From assembly GCA_947649495.1 (NCBI GenBank), contig CANSRU010000002.1, forward strand, positions 122,337 to 186,336: DNA of 64,000 nucleotides, in the 5' to 3' direction. This document shows positions 51,124 through 59,693 of the stretch, piece after piece (the first letter of the stretch is position 1; every line of letters starts with the position of its first letter). The notes under the pieces were generated by a model that saw nothing but the letters and a program-made list of their open reading frames with translations, had not been told where the DNA came from and searched no databases. Made by a program: the position numbers and the translations under genes. The stretch comes from an uncultured Porphyromonadaceae bacterium. GTDB taxonomy: Bacteria; Bacteroidota; Bacteroidia; Bacteroidales; Muribaculaceae.

Positions 51124-52836
51124 TTATCGGGCTATAACCTTAACCGGCCGGCGGTGTTGTGTGGTGTTAATGAGATATGCGCCCACCGGCAGTGAAATCT
51201 CCGTGAGGTCGGTAACTTCGGGCATTGACATGACAGGGCGTCCGGTGATGTCGTAGACCATCAGATTGGTGTGCGGGGAGCTGCAACGGATACGTATGAG
51301 GCCTCCGGGATGAGACTCGACAATGAATGGCTCGTCGGCCAGAATATTGTCGATGGCGGCAGTGGGGCGCACGGTGATATAATTGGACATGGGGGAACGG
51401 ACTTCAAGGCGCACGCTCTGCACGGCGTAGGTGTCGTAATCGCCGAGGTCGAGGCCGTCAATGTCGAGCGAATCGGTCTCGGCCGGGTATTCGGTAGTGG
51501 TGACCACACCATCCTTATACCGCTTTACGGTGACCATATAGTAGTCCACAACCTCGTCAGCAGCGGGGGCTTCCCACCGTGCGGTGTAGGAGGAGGATGT
51601 GACGTTGGCGGGTTCGATGGCAGTCAGCTTGGTGAGTGTCGGCTCGGGGAGACATTCGCCTTTGAGGTATACCTTGTAAGTTAATCCGTCAGGCATACCG
51701 CCATCAGAAATCATAACTTGTGAAGAGTGTGTGCCTGTGGATGTAGGAGTATATTTTATAGGAATATATGTGCCTCCGGCGTTGTTGGCGAGGGAGCCGG
51801 AAACAGTGGCTCTCTGTGGCTTTGAGGGATTGGATGGGAATGAGAATAGCGATGGATTCATTCCTCCTGTAATGGCGAGCTCAAACTGTCCGCTGCAATT
51901 CTCACCGCGAAATATCAGGTTGGCGGTAACGGAGTGCCCTAATGCAACCTGTCCGAAATCGAGATACATGCCATGGACGGGAGTTATGAGTGTCGCTTCA
52001 CCTGGAGTGACGGTGCCTGAGGGGTGATAAGCCTGACCTTTTTTGTTACCCCAGATGTATTCGGCGAGTTCGGGATCGTCGATGAAGGGGTTGCGGTTGT
52101 TCTGAACCTGATAGACAGCTTCGTTGCGGTTTATTTCCTTCTGGCTCACGGGGTCGGCACGGTGCCATTTCAGCAACAGGTCGATGGTCCACTGCTGAAG
52201 CGATGGGTAAACGCCATTCATCACCTGCCATGTGTTGGTCCAGTTCATGTTCTGATAGCATGTTACCATATAGAAATATGTGCGCGCGAAGTCGCCCTTG
52301 TATTCAGTGGCCGGTTCAAACACGTAAGGCGCACCGCCGCTGTTTATGCCGGTTCCTACACGGGTTATGCCGTTATTGAATGTAGGGGTGGCTCCAGGTG
52401 CAATCTCGCCGAGGGGATAGTTGCTCTTGGCCTGATTGGCTTTTGCCTCGGCAGGATAGAGATGGTTGAGATCGACGTAGGCGGGTATGCTGGTAGAACC
52501 GCCCCACCAGCTTTTGGGCAGGGAGTGCTCGCGGTTCATGTAGGTGCCGAACTGGATTGTGGTGAGCACATCCATGTCGGAATACATATCCCACCAATAG
52601 TTGGTGCCGGGACGGACATCTGTGGCGGGGGCGCCACGGCGTCCGGCGAAATATTCGGGCAGGGAGTTATAGCTCGATACCTGTGTGTGAGGATTGATAA
52701 TCTGATAGAGAGCCGTTTTCAGCGCGCTACCTGATTTGCCTGTCAGCGATGTATAATAACCGGCAGGAGCTTCGGCCCCAGCGCTGAAAGGCTGTAGCGA
52801 GATTATGGCAATGACGATGTGTAGAAGTCTTTTCAT
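51124..52836 (-). CDS. Secreted endonuclease I family nuclease with C-terminal sorting-like domain
   Basis: 570 aa with a Sec signal peptide (about 1-21). The endonuclease I (NucM/EndA) domain carries NREHSLPKSWW (101-111) and DLNHLYPAEAKANQAKSNYPLGE (122-144, His-Asn metal-binding core) and NRNPFIDDPELAEYIW. It is followed by a beta region (about 290-400), a fibronectin type III-like domain (about 412-495), and a last ~75 residues like type IX secretion sorting domains (LMVYDITGRPVM near the end). It probably degrades extracellular DNA/RNA outside the cell. It is divergent from the HAD gene and upstream of the Lrp gene. Confidence 0.9.
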   Translation of the reverse strand: MKRLLHIVIAIISLQPFSAGAEAPAGYYTSLTGKSGSALKTALYQIINPHTQVSSYNSLPEYFAGRRGAPATDVRPGTNYWWDMYSDMDVLTTIQFGTYMNREHSLPKSWWGGSTSIPAYVDLNHLYPAEAKANQAKSNYPLGEIAPGATPTFNNGITRVGTGINSGGAPYVFEPATEYKGDFARTYFYMVTCYQNMNWTNTWQVMNGVYPSLQQWTIDLLLKWHRADPVSQKEINRNEAVYQVQNNRNPFIDDPELAEYIWGNKKGQAYHPSGTVTPGEATLITPVHGMYLDFGQVALGHSVTANLIFRGENCSGQFELAITGGMNPSLFSFPSNPSKPQRATVSGSLANNAGGTYIPIKYTPTSTGTHSSQVMISDGGMPDGLTYKVYLKGECLPEPTLTKLTAIEPANVTSSSYTARWEAPAADEVVDYYMVTVKRYKDGVVTTTEYPAETDSLDIDGLDLGDYDTYAVQSVRLEVRSPMSNYITVRPTAAIDNILADEPFIVESHPGGLIRIRCSSPHTNLMVYDITGRPVMSMPEVTDLTEISLPVGAYLINTTQHRRPVKVIAR

Positions 52837-52953
52837 AAGGGTGTGTAGTTAAACAGGCTACAAACATAATAAAAATTAAGCAAAAAAAGTTTTGATAAAC
52901 ATTTATTAAATGATGTAGGGGCGCCACGGATACATACTTTGTAGTGATTTTGG

Positions 52954-52961
52954 TAATTTTG
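52954..52961 (+). promoter_or_regulatory. Candidate -7 element for the HAD hydrolase gene
   Basis: TAATTTTG matches TAnnTTTG 21 bp before the start codon; no clear -33 element precedes it. Confidence 0.45.
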
Positions 52962-52981
52962 CAGAATAAAGAGCAAGCATT

Positions 52982-53620
52982 ATGATAAAGAATCTGCTTT
53001 TCGACCTTGGTGGCGTGATAATGAACATACGCCGGGAAGATTGCGTGTCGGCGTTCAAGGCCATAGGGATGGCCGATGCCGACAAGTATCTTGGTGAATA
53101 CAGCCAGGCTGGTCCGTTCAAGGGCATAGAGGATGGTTCGTACACCATAGACCGCTTTCACGAAGAGATACGTAAACTGATACCGCAGGAGGTGAGCGAT
53201 GAGGCGATAGACACGGCTTTCGGCAAATTCCTTACCGGAATACCGGTTGAGCGCCTGAGGGAACTTGAGAAACTGCACCGGCGGTTCGGCATATACATGT
53301 TGAGCAATACCAATCCGATAATGTGGGCCGACGGCATAGACCGTAATTTCCGCAAGGATGGCCATGATGTGGATTATTATTTCGACGGTATAGTGAAAAG
53401 CTATGAGGCCGGCGCCATGAAGCCTGATCCCGCGATATTCCGCACGGTGATAGAGAGGCTTGGCATAAAGCCTGATGAGACTGTGTTTTTCGACGACTCG
53501 GAGAAGAATCTTGAGGCTGCGCGCGAGTTCGGATTCCATTCAATACTTGTAAAGCCCGGCGATGAATTCATGCAGTTGCTCGGGTCTTATCCCGGAGTGG
53601 AGCTTACGGAGGAGAAGTGA
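52982..53620 (+). CDS. HAD-superfamily hydrolase (subfamily IA, YihX-like)
   Basis: 212 aa. Motif I NLLFDLGGVIMN (nucleophile Asp8; the usual second Asp is Gly, as common in this subgroup), motif II YMLSNTNP, motif III with Lys in AGAMKPDPAIF, motif IV VFFDDSEKNLEAARE. A helical cap lies between I and II. The family contains glucose-1-phosphate phosphatase YihX and epoxide-hydrolase-like phosphatases, and the substrate cannot be told. ribF follows 10 bp after its stop. Confidence 0.88.
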   Translation: MIKNLLFDLGGVIMNIRREDCVSAFKAIGMADADKYLGEYSQAGPFKGIEDGSYTIDRFHEEIRKLIPQEVSDEAIDTAFGKFLTGIPVERLRELEKLHRRFGIYMLSNTNPIMWADGIDRNFRKDGHDVDYYFDGIVKSYEAGAMKPDPAIFRTVIERLGIKPDETVFFDDSEKNLEAAREFGFHSILVKPGDEFMQLLGSYPGVELTEEK

Positions 53621-53630
53621 ACCGGAGGAT

Positions 53631-54542
53631 ATGAGTGGTGTAGCGGAGAAGGGGCGTATAGCTGCGATAGGCATGTTTGACGGTGTGCATACCGGGCACC
53701 GGGCCATGCTTGAGGCACTGTCGGACGAAGCAGCAAGGCGGGGGCTGGTGTCGATGGCTGTGACTTTCAGTTCGCATCCGCTCGATGTGATTGCTCCATC
53801 GCGCGCTCCAAGGCTGTTGATGCCCATGGAAGAACGCGTGGAAAGTCTGCGCCGTATGGTGGATGAGGTGGCTGTTCTTGATTTCGACGCACACCTGCGC
53901 TCCATGACCGCCTGTGAGTTCATGGCTTATCTCCGCGACCGCTACAACGTGAGTGTTATATACATGGGTTACAACCATCGGTTCGGTAGTGACGGGCTTG
54001 ATTCTATCGACGACTATGCCGCGGTGGCTGCCCGACTTGGAATGGAGGTGGAGCGTGGCGATGAGGCTATGGCAGGGGAGTGCAAGGTGAGTTCGTCGCG
54101 CATAAGAAAATTGCTTGAGGCGGGAGATGTGCCGGGGGCATCGCTTCTTCTCGGCTATGACTATGGGCTTGCCGGCACTGTGGTGCATGGGAAGAGCCTG
54201 GGGCGTACCATAGGATTCCCTACGGCCAATGTCAGTGCGGATGAGGAGCGCCAGATAGTACCGGCTCCCGGAGTGTATGCTTGCCGGGCTGTGATGCCGG
54301 ACGGCCTGACTTACATGGCTATGGTGAACATAGGCCGCCGACCGACGGTGGAAGCGGCGGGCGATGTGACCATAGAGGCTCATCTGCTTGATTTTGACCG
54401 GGATATTTACGGACAACGGCTGCGGATAGAGTTTGTGAGGCGTATGCGTGACGAGATGCGTTTCGGGTCGCTTGAAGAGTTGCGGGAACAGCTGCAGAGG
54501 GATGTGGACACGACACGGAGCGTCCTGCGGGACAGCTTCTAA
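53631..54542 (+). CDS. ribF: Bifunctional riboflavin kinase / FAD synthetase
   Basis: RibF makes FMN then FAD. 303 aa. The N-terminal nucleotidyltransferase has the IGMFDGVHTGHRAML motif (HxGH-like) and FGSDGLD-type region (GYNHRFGSDG), and the C-terminal flavokinase has LGRTIGFPTANV, ALVNIGRRPT-type MVNIGRRPTVE, and EAHLLDFDRDIYGQRLRIEF. Start chosen at MSGVAEKGRIAAIGMFD; in-frame upstream codons overlap the HAD gene. Its 3' end overlaps the next, opposite gene by 4 bp. Confidence 0.96.
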   Translation: MSGVAEKGRIAAIGMFDGVHTGHRAMLEALSDEAARRGLVSMAVTFSSHPLDVIAPSRAPRLLMPMEERVESLRRMVDEVAVLDFDAHLRSMTACEFMAYLRDRYNVSVIYMGYNHRFGSDGLDSIDDYAAVAARLGMEVERGDEAMAGECKVSSSRIRKLLEAGDVPGASLLLGYDYGLAGTVVHGKSLGRTIGFPTANVSADEERQIVPAPGVYACRAVMPDGLTYMAMVNIGRRPTVEAAGDVTIEAHLLDFDRDIYGQRLRIEFVRRMRDEMRFGSLEELREQLQRDVDTTRSVLRDSF

Positions 54543-55015
54543 CGTGGCTTTTCTTTGAAAAAATGTGATTCGGCCTTAGGGATACCATAGACATCCTTGC
54601 TTATTCGCCGGCGGAAGTCGTTCAGAAGTTCGTGTCGTGAACTGTGGAACCGTCTGTGGGCAAGGCATTCAGACCTGAAATGCAGAAAGCATTTGCCTAT
54701 GCCGGTGCTGTGGGCGGCGGTAGACGCATGCATGGCAACGGTGTGAGCCGTATCCTCGGCTTGCGAGAACAGCTCCTGTTCGTGTTCTATCTGTTCAACT
54801 GTCTGTGAGTCACTGCTCTTTTGCGACGAGGCTTTTGCGTCAATTTCCATAATCACTATCTGCATCACGGAATTGACTGTGTCGTTAGCTGACGGTGTGT
54901 AGGTGCGGTGGATGCCGTAGCGGGCTATGGCAAGCATAAGTTCGGCCTGAATGGCAGGGTCGGAAATTGATTCAACGGCTTTGAGCCATGTCTCTTTGAA
55001 TCGGAATGATTTCAT
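54539..55015 (-). CDS. DUF6291-like protein
   Basis: 158 aa. The start MKSFRFKETWLKAVESI followed by AELMLAIARYGI resembles DUF6291, a family found mostly in Bacteroidota phages, conjugative elements and accessory islands. The middle is charged and the C-terminus (LAHRRFHSSRHELLNDFRRR) is basic. Homologues often sit near phage replication genes. Here it stands between ribF (convergent, 4-bp overlap) and a SpoU methyltransferase, with no other mobile gene. It may be a remnant or a co-opted gene; function is unknown. Confidence 0.6.
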   Translation of the reverse strand: MKSFRFKETWLKAVESISDPAIQAELMLAIARYGIHRTYTPSANDTVNSVMQIVIMEIDAKASSQKSSDSQTVEQIEHEQELFSQAEDTAHTVAMHASTAAHSTGIGKCFLHFRSECLAHRRFHSSRHELLNDFRRRISKDVYGIPKAESHFFKEKPR

Positions 55016-55081
55016 CGGCGGGTCGATATTGTGGTTTATAGCCACAAAGATAAGAGGATGCCGAGCCGATGATGTGTGAAT

Positions 55082-55621
55082 TTACATTTCCGTGAGGTAG
55101 AGAGTCGAAAAGAAGTGCCACAGGGCTACCGAAGTGGATACGCTGACGTTGAGGGAATGTTTGGTTCCGAACTGAGGAATCTCAATACATGTGTGGGCGG
55201 CGTTGACCACCTGCGGGTCTACGCCATGCACTTCGTGGCCTGCCACAATGGCGTATTTTCTGTGAGAATCGGGGCGGAATTGCTGCAGAGCGACACTTTC
55301 CTTGACCTGTTCGAGCACGCAGATGGTGTAGCCTTCCTCTTTAAGCCGGTCTATGCAGGAGAGTGTGTCGGGGAAGTATTCCCACTTCACGGACAGCTCA
55401 GCACCAAGAGCCGTCTTGTGAATTTCGGGCGATGGCGGAGTTGCCGTAATGCCGCACAGCATCACGCGCTCCACAAGAAAGGCGTCGGAGGTGCGGAAAA
55501 TGGAGCCAATGTTGTTGAGAGAGCGGACATTGTCGAGCACCACCACCAAAGGCAATTTAGGACGGGCGCGATACTGGTCAACAGTGTCGCGCCCGAGGTC
55601 CCATATAGTCTTTTTCTCCAC
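55082..55621 (-). CDS. SpoU/TrmH-family RNA 2'-O-methyltransferase
   Basis: 179 aa of the SPOUT fold with trefoil knot. Motif 1 is in LVVVLDNVRSLNNIGSIFRTSDAF, motif 2 in YAIVAGHEVHGVDP (Glu-x-x-Gly), and motif 3 in IEIPQFGTKHSLNVSVSTSV. It methylates the 2'-O of an RNA nucleotide; the target is unknown. Start choice is uncertain. I use GTG, giving VEKKTIWDLGRD, 8 bp after the serS stop and matching homologue N-termini. A TTG five codons earlier, overlapping the serS stop, is also possible. Confidence 0.87.
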   Translation of the reverse strand: MEKKTIWDLGRDTVDQYRARPKLPLVVVLDNVRSLNNIGSIFRTSDAFLVERVMLCGITATPPSPEIHKTALGAELSVKWEYFPDTLSCIDRLKEEGYTICVLEQVKESVALQQFRPDSHRKYAIVAGHEVHGVDPQVVNAAHTCIEIPQFGTKHSLNVSVSTSVALWHFFSTLYLTEM

Positions 55622-55628
55622 GGCGTGG

Positions 55629-56900
55629 TCAATCAATGATGTCGAAACCGGTGTATTTGCGCAGACATTCGGGCACTGTGATGCCCTGAGGTGTCTGGTT
55701 GTTCTCAAGCAGCGCCGCCATTATGCGTGGCAGTGCAAGAGCCGAGCCATTGAGTGTGTGGCATAGACGTGTTTTCTTGTCGGCTGCACGGTAACGGCAT
55801 TTCAGACGGTTGGCCTGATATGTCTCGAAGTTGGATACTGACGACACTTCAAGCCAGCGTTTCTGGGCTGCGGAGTAAACTTCAAAATCAAATGTGATGG
55901 CTGAAGTGAAGCTCATGTCGCCACCGCACAGACGGAGTATGTGCCACGGGAGTCCGAGCTTTTCAAGAAGACCCTGAACGTGATCCTTCATCTCTTCGAG
56001 AGCTGCGTAGGAATTCTCGGGTTTCTCGATGCGTACAATCTCCACCTTGTCAAACTGGTGCAGGCGGTTGAGACCACGCACATCCTTGCCGTAGCTTCCG
56101 GCTTCGCGGCGGAAACATGCCGAGTAGGCGCAGTTTTTCTTGGGAAGTGAGTCCTCGGAAAGAATCACATCGCGGTATATGTTTGTTACCGGAACTTCGG
56201 CGGTGGGGATGAGATAGAGGTTGTCTTCGTTGACATAGTACATCTGTCCCTCTTTGTCGGGGAGCTGTCCGGTGCCGTAGCCAGATGCCTCGTTGACCAC
56301 GTAGGGGGGCTGAATCTCAAGATAGCCCGCTTTGCCGGCCTCGTCGAGGAAGAACTGGATGAGTGCGCGCTGCAGGCGTGCTCCCTTGCCGATATAGACC
56401 GGGAATCCGGCTCCTGTAATCTTTACGCCGAGGTCGAAGTCGATAAGATTGTATTTCTTGGCGAGGTCCCAGTGGGGGAGTGCGTCGGCGGGCAGTTCGG
56501 GCATCGGGCCACCGGTTTTTTCCACAACGTTGTCGTCGGCGGTTCGTCCTTCCGGCACCATCCGGCATGGGATGTTGGGGATGGTGAGCAGGATGTCGCG
56601 TATGGCAGTTTCTGCCTGAGCGAGCTCGTCGGCGATGGCTTTCTGTGATTCCTTGAGGGTGGCCACGGTTGCTTTGGCTTCCTCGGCCTCCTCTTTCCGT
56701 CCGTCTTTCATCAGTGAGCCAATCTTGGCGGCATACTGCTTGAGCTCGGCAGCTTTGTTGTCGTTGTTGAGCTGAAGCTCGCGGCGGCGTTCGTCGAGTG
56801 CGAGCACGCGGTTTATGGGTTCGTTGGCGTCGAAGCCTTTAACAGCCAGACGCTCGATGATGTACTGGGGATTTTCCTTTATCTGTTGAAGTGTAAGCAT
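55629..56900 (-). CDS. serS: Seryl-tRNA synthetase
   Basis: Class II synthetase charging tRNA-Ser and tRNA-Sec-type acceptors. 423 aa. An N-terminal long coiled-coil arm (about 30-105, charged helices) binds the tRNA variable arm. Catalytic motif 2 reads FRREAGSYGKDVRGLNR and motif 3 HTLNGSALALPRIMAALLEN, both diagnostic. Downstream is the SpoU methyltransferase; upstream yqeY ends 51 bp before the serS start. Likely in the same operon as yqeY. Confidence 0.97.
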   Translation of the reverse strand: MLTLQQIKENPQYIIERLAVKGFDANEPINRVLALDERRRELQLNNDNKAAELKQYAAKIGSLMKDGRKEEAEEAKATVATLKESQKAIADELAQAETAIRDILLTIPNIPCRMVPEGRTADDNVVEKTGGPMPELPADALPHWDLAKKYNLIDFDLGVKITGAGFPVYIGKGARLQRALIQFFLDEAGKAGYLEIQPPYVVNEASGYGTGQLPDKEGQMYYVNEDNLYLIPTAEVPVTNIYRDVILSEDSLPKKNCAYSACFRREAGSYGKDVRGLNRLHQFDKVEIVRIEKPENSYAALEEMKDHVQGLLEKLGLPWHILRLCGGDMSFTSAITFDFEVYSAAQKRWLEVSSVSNFETYQANRLKCRYRAADKKTRLCHTLNGSALALPRIMAALLENNQTPQGITVPECLRKYTGFDIID

Positions 56901-56951
56901 GTCGGTATGAGTTTTTAGCCGGTAGCGGATATGGTGCCGGTGTGTTGGTGT

Positions 56952-57401
56952 TTAAGCAAGAAGTTCGCGAACTTTGGCCGATATTACCTTTCCGTCGGCG
57001 CGTCCGGCGAGAGCTTTTGAAGCAACGCCCATCACTTTTCCCATCTCTTTCTGGGATGTGGCGCCGGTCTGCTCGATTATTTTCCGGAGTTCGGCTGTGA
57101 GTTCCTCGTCGGAGAGCTGCTTGGGAAGGTATTCCTCGATTACGGCCGCTTCGGCCAGTTCGTTTTCGGCCAGCTCGGGACGGTTCTGTTCGGAATATAT
57201 CACAGCTGTCTCGCGGCGCTGTTTTGCCATTTTTGCCAATATCTTGGTGGCCACATCGTCGGGCAATGTTCCGTCGCCACCTTTCGCTGTCTTGGCTTCG
57301 AGAAATTCTTTCTTAATTCCGCGGAGAGTTTCCAGACGTACTTTTTCTTTAGCCAGCATGGCCGACTTTATGTCAGCGCTGATTTTGTCGAATAAATCCA
57401 T
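56952..57401 (-). CDS. GatB/YqeY domain protein
   Basis: 149 aa, complete family length. The YqeY C-terminal domain shared with GatB is seen in VIEEYLPKQLSDEELTAELRKII, then EMGKVMGVASKALAGRADGKVIS. It begins MDLFDKISADIKSAMLAKEK, typical of standalone YqeY. A tRNA-related or aminoacylation-coupled role is suspected but unproven. In other Bacteroidales, as I recall, this gene sits just after ftsZ; here it lies 6.5 kb away on the opposite strand, upstream of serS. Confidence 0.92.
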   Translation of the reverse strand: MDLFDKISADIKSAMLAKEKVRLETLRGIKKEFLEAKTAKGGDGTLPDDVATKILAKMAKQRRETAVIYSEQNRPELAENELAEAAVIEEYLPKQLSDEELTAELRKIIEQTGATSQKEMGKVMGVASKALAGRADGKVISAKVRELLA

Positions 57402-57419
57402 TTTCCGATACGTTTATTT

Positions 57420-57450
57420 ATGCCGCAAAGGTACTAAAAGTTTGCGGCAT
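57420..57450. promoter_or_regulatory. Inverted repeat covering the yqeY -7 element
   Basis: atgccgcaaa (57420-57429) and tttgcggcat (57441-57450) form a perfect 10-bp inverted repeat with an 11-bp spacer. The left arm merges with the minus-strand -7 element (plus CAAAGGTA at 57426-57433). Candidate operator; alternatively the end of the LRR gene transcript, but no T-run follows. Confidence 0.5.
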
Positions 57451-57458
57451 AACGTAAA
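57426..57458 (-). promoter_or_regulatory. Probable promoter of yqeY-serS
   Basis: Minus-strand TACCTTTG (plus 57426-57433) is an exact -7 match. TTTA (plus 57455-57458), 21 bp upstream, is a weak -33 element. The yqeY start is about 25 bp downstream. Confidence 0.55.
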
Positions 57459-57470
57459 CTTTTTGAAAAA

Positions 57471-58274
57471 TCAGATGGCCTTTTCGTAGGTGATTATGAC
57501 CCATTCACCTTCTACTTTCCAATCGGAGTAGGTGAAGTTGTCGGGTACATCCTCTTCCTCAAACCATGCTTTCACAACAAAAAATCCGTCTTTGCCGGGA
57601 TTGTAAAGCGTGTAGAACCACTCGAGGTTGGTGTTGTGGGATATGTCGATTCCCTGAAGCAGATTCTGGTAGCAGAAGAGCCATGTTAGGGCCGTGTTGT
57701 GGCTGAGGTCAATGTCGGTCAGCTTGTTGGTGTAGCAGTAAAGCTGGTCGAGCTTGGGTGCGTTGGAAAGGTCGAGCGATTCCAAAGCGTTGGAGCTGCA
57801 ATTGAGATATGTGATTTCGGAGCTGGATGTTATGTCGAGGGTGGTGAGATTGTTGGCGCTGCAGTCGAGGGAGTCCATCAAGGAGCATCCGGAGATGTTG
57901 AGCGATGTGAGGTCGTTGTAGCTGCAGTTGACCGAAACCAGCTCCTGATTGTGGCTGAGGTCGAGCTCGGTGATGTGGTGGTTGTTGCATTTGAGCACCT
58001 TCAGACCGGTGAAATATTCTATGCCGCGCAGTGATGTCAGTCGCTCCTCGTGAGCGTCAGGTGCCGGGATTTTAAGTTCGGTTATGTTTTTGATGTCGGT
58101 AGGGGTAGCTGTGGTCTCGTCGGAGATGTATCCCAACTGCTGGAGCATTGTTCCGAACTCAGGGTCGAGCCACTCGTCGCCCACGGGTTCGGGTTCAGGA
58201 CCATCGTTGGAATTGCAGGAGCACAGGGAAAACAGGGCGGCAACGACAGTTGCTGCAAAAAGATACTTTTTCAT
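57471..58274 (-). CDS. Leucine-rich-repeat lipoprotein
   Basis: 267 aa. Lipobox LCSC with Cys20 at the N-terminus, then a Pro/Glu linker. About six to seven leucine-rich repeats of roughly 21 residues follow (about 70-215), with the pattern L-x-x-L-x-[CY]-x-x-N-x-[LI]-x-x-[IL]-D-[IL]-S, as in the secreted Bacteroidales LRR family. The last 50 residues (GEWVIITYEKAI end) are unlike the repeats. It probably binds a surface ligand; the ligand is unknown. Third downstream of GH3 in the operon, 33 bp after the SIMPL gene. Confidence 0.87.
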   Translation of the reverse strand: MKKYLFAATVVAALFSLCSCNSNDGPEPEPVGDEWLDPEFGTMLQQLGYISDETTATPTDIKNITELKIPAPDAHEERLTSLRGIEYFTGLKVLKCNNHHITELDLSHNQELVSVNCSYNDLTSLNISGCSLMDSLDCSANNLTTLDITSSSEITYLNCSSNALESLDLSNAPKLDQLYCYTNKLTDIDLSHNTALTWLFCYQNLLQGIDISHNTNLEWFYTLYNPGKDGFFVVKAWFEEEDVPDNFTYSDWKVEGEWVIITYEKAI

Positions 58275-58307
58275 GTGGGGAAATGTTATAATGATTCAAG
58301 GATGTGA

Positions 58308-59012
58308 TTAATCTTCAAGGAAGTAGGTCAGGGTGGTGACTACGCGCACTTCTTTTATATAAGGTGTGTAGGAGTCGCGGTCCTCGACGGAGAATTGTCC
58401 CTGGCGGGCCGACTTGATTTTGCCAATCTTACTGTCGGAGTCGTCGGCGAATTTTTTTGCCGCCTCACGTGCATTTTTTGTGGCTTCGGCTATCATCTCG
58501 GGTTTGATGGAGTTGAGCTCGGTGTAGTCGTAGGTCACCTGATTGCTGTAGTCGTTGGATATGATGGCTATTCCGCGGCTCAGCAGTTCGCCCTGACGGT
58601 TGATGAGCGCGTGGACTTTGTCGACCTGCCGCGAGCTTACGGTGACCACCGATGTCACGCTGTACTTGAACGGTATGGGCTGATTGTTGTAGCGGTCGGT
58701 GGAAAGGTCGGTCATTGATGGGGCGCTGACGGAGATTTCGTTCTCGGGTATGCCGTTGTCCTTTAGAAATGCCATGATGGCGCTGTTGGTGGCTGAAACC
58801 TGATTGTAGACGGCCGGAAGGTCGTTGCCCACCTGCTTGAACACGATGGGCCATGTGACCTGAGTGGCATTGACCTGACGTGTGGCCAGACCACGCACTT
58901 CGACCGTGCGCTGGCTGTCGTTGAAAGATTTGAGGCCGCTTCGCACGCATAGCCCGAGAGCTAAGATGCCGACGGCGAGAATAGAGGCTGAAATAATAGA
59001 CGATGGTTTCAT
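58308..59012 (-). CDS. SIMPL (DUF541) domain periplasmic protein
   Basis: 234 aa. A membrane anchor or signal at the N-terminus (IISASILAVGILALGLCV) precedes a SIMPL domain. Characteristic are the start VEVRGLATRQVNA, IPENEISVSAPSMTDL, VTSVVTVSSRQVDKVHALI, and the C-terminal AREAAKKFADDSDSKIGKIKSA. The domain is often found in outer-membrane or periplasmic proteins of stress response; E. coli YggE is a relative linked with oxidative stress. Part of the GH3-led operon; 39 bp from DUF4919. Confidence 0.88.
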   Translation of the reverse strand: MKPSSIISASILAVGILALGLCVRSGLKSFNDSQRTVEVRGLATRQVNATQVTWPIVFKQVGNDLPAVYNQVSATNSAIMAFLKDNGIPENEISVSAPSMTDLSTDRYNNQPIPFKYSVTSVVTVSSRQVDKVHALINRQGELLSRGIAIISNDYSNQVTYDYTELNSIKPEMIAEATKNAREAAKKFADDSDSKIGKIKSARQGQFSVEDRDSYTPYIKEVRVVTTLTYFLED

Positions 59013-59051
59013 GGGGAAATTATGTATATTATTTGTGTATCTGTAGTTTTT

Positions 59052-59663
59052 TTATTTGAATTGGCTGAAGTAGAGAATCACTTCGTCGGGCACTCCTTCA
59101 ATTGTGGCTTTCACGGCCTGAAGTTCGCCCACTGTAGCCCGGCTTCTGATAGCTGTGGGCTGGATGTATTTCGACAGGAATTCGTCCATGTCGGAGGGGC
59201 GTATCACCATGTATGGGCTGCTGTCGGTTACGCCCTGGCCCGAAGCGAAGATTATGTCGCATATCTGCAGCAGGCGGTTCTGCAGCTTGGATGCCTGGGC
59301 GTTGGCTGTGGGGTCGGTCATGGACGCCGCGCATGCGTAGGCCTTGAACAGCAGTGCGAGGTTGGTGGGGTCGGTGTCAAGCGCTTTTGTGGCGAGGGAA
59401 TATGCTTTGGCATAGTCGCCGGCATTGTAGGCATTCATCACGGCGGGGTAGGTGGCCGATGCGTTGAATCCCGGTTGCGAGGCACTTCCGTAGTAGACCA
59501 CGGTGATTTCACCGGGAGTCAGGGTCTCGCCGGCGTTGAAGCGTGAGAGGAGGGTGGCGTAGGATCCTGCGCCTTCGGCTACAGTCTGCCGGAGGTCGGC
59601 GCCGTGGATTGTTGCGGCTGCGATGGCGCATACGGCGCAAGCGATGTATTTGAGTAGATTCAT
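59052..59663 (-). CDS. DUF4919 family secreted protein
   Basis: 203 aa with signal peptide MNLLKYIACAVCAIAAATIHG. The remainder matches DUF4919, a Bacteroidota family of unknown function, with ETLTPGEITVVYYGSASQPGF, AYNAGDYAKAYSLATKALDTDPTNLALLFKAYACA (TPR-like helical pair) and MVIRPSDMDEFLS. No catalytic residues are recognisable. Lies 30 bp downstream of GH3 and 39 bp upstream of the SIMPL gene. Confidence 0.78.
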   Translation of the reverse strand: MNLLKYIACAVCAIAAATIHGADLRQTVAEGAGSYATLLSRFNAGETLTPGEITVVYYGSASQPGFNASATYPAVMNAYNAGDYAKAYSLATKALDTDPTNLALLFKAYACAASMTDPTANAQASKLQNRLLQICDIIFASGQGVTDSSPYMVIRPSDMDEFLSKYIQPTAIRSRATVGELQAVKATIEGVPDEVILYFSQFK

Positions 59664-59693
59664 GTTTTTTGGGGGTTGAGGGTTTGTTCTGGG

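Noticed and set aside
53621..53700. FMN riboswitch or leader control ahead of ribF
   Set aside because: Only 10 bp separate the HAD gene stop from the ribF start, leaving no room for such an element.
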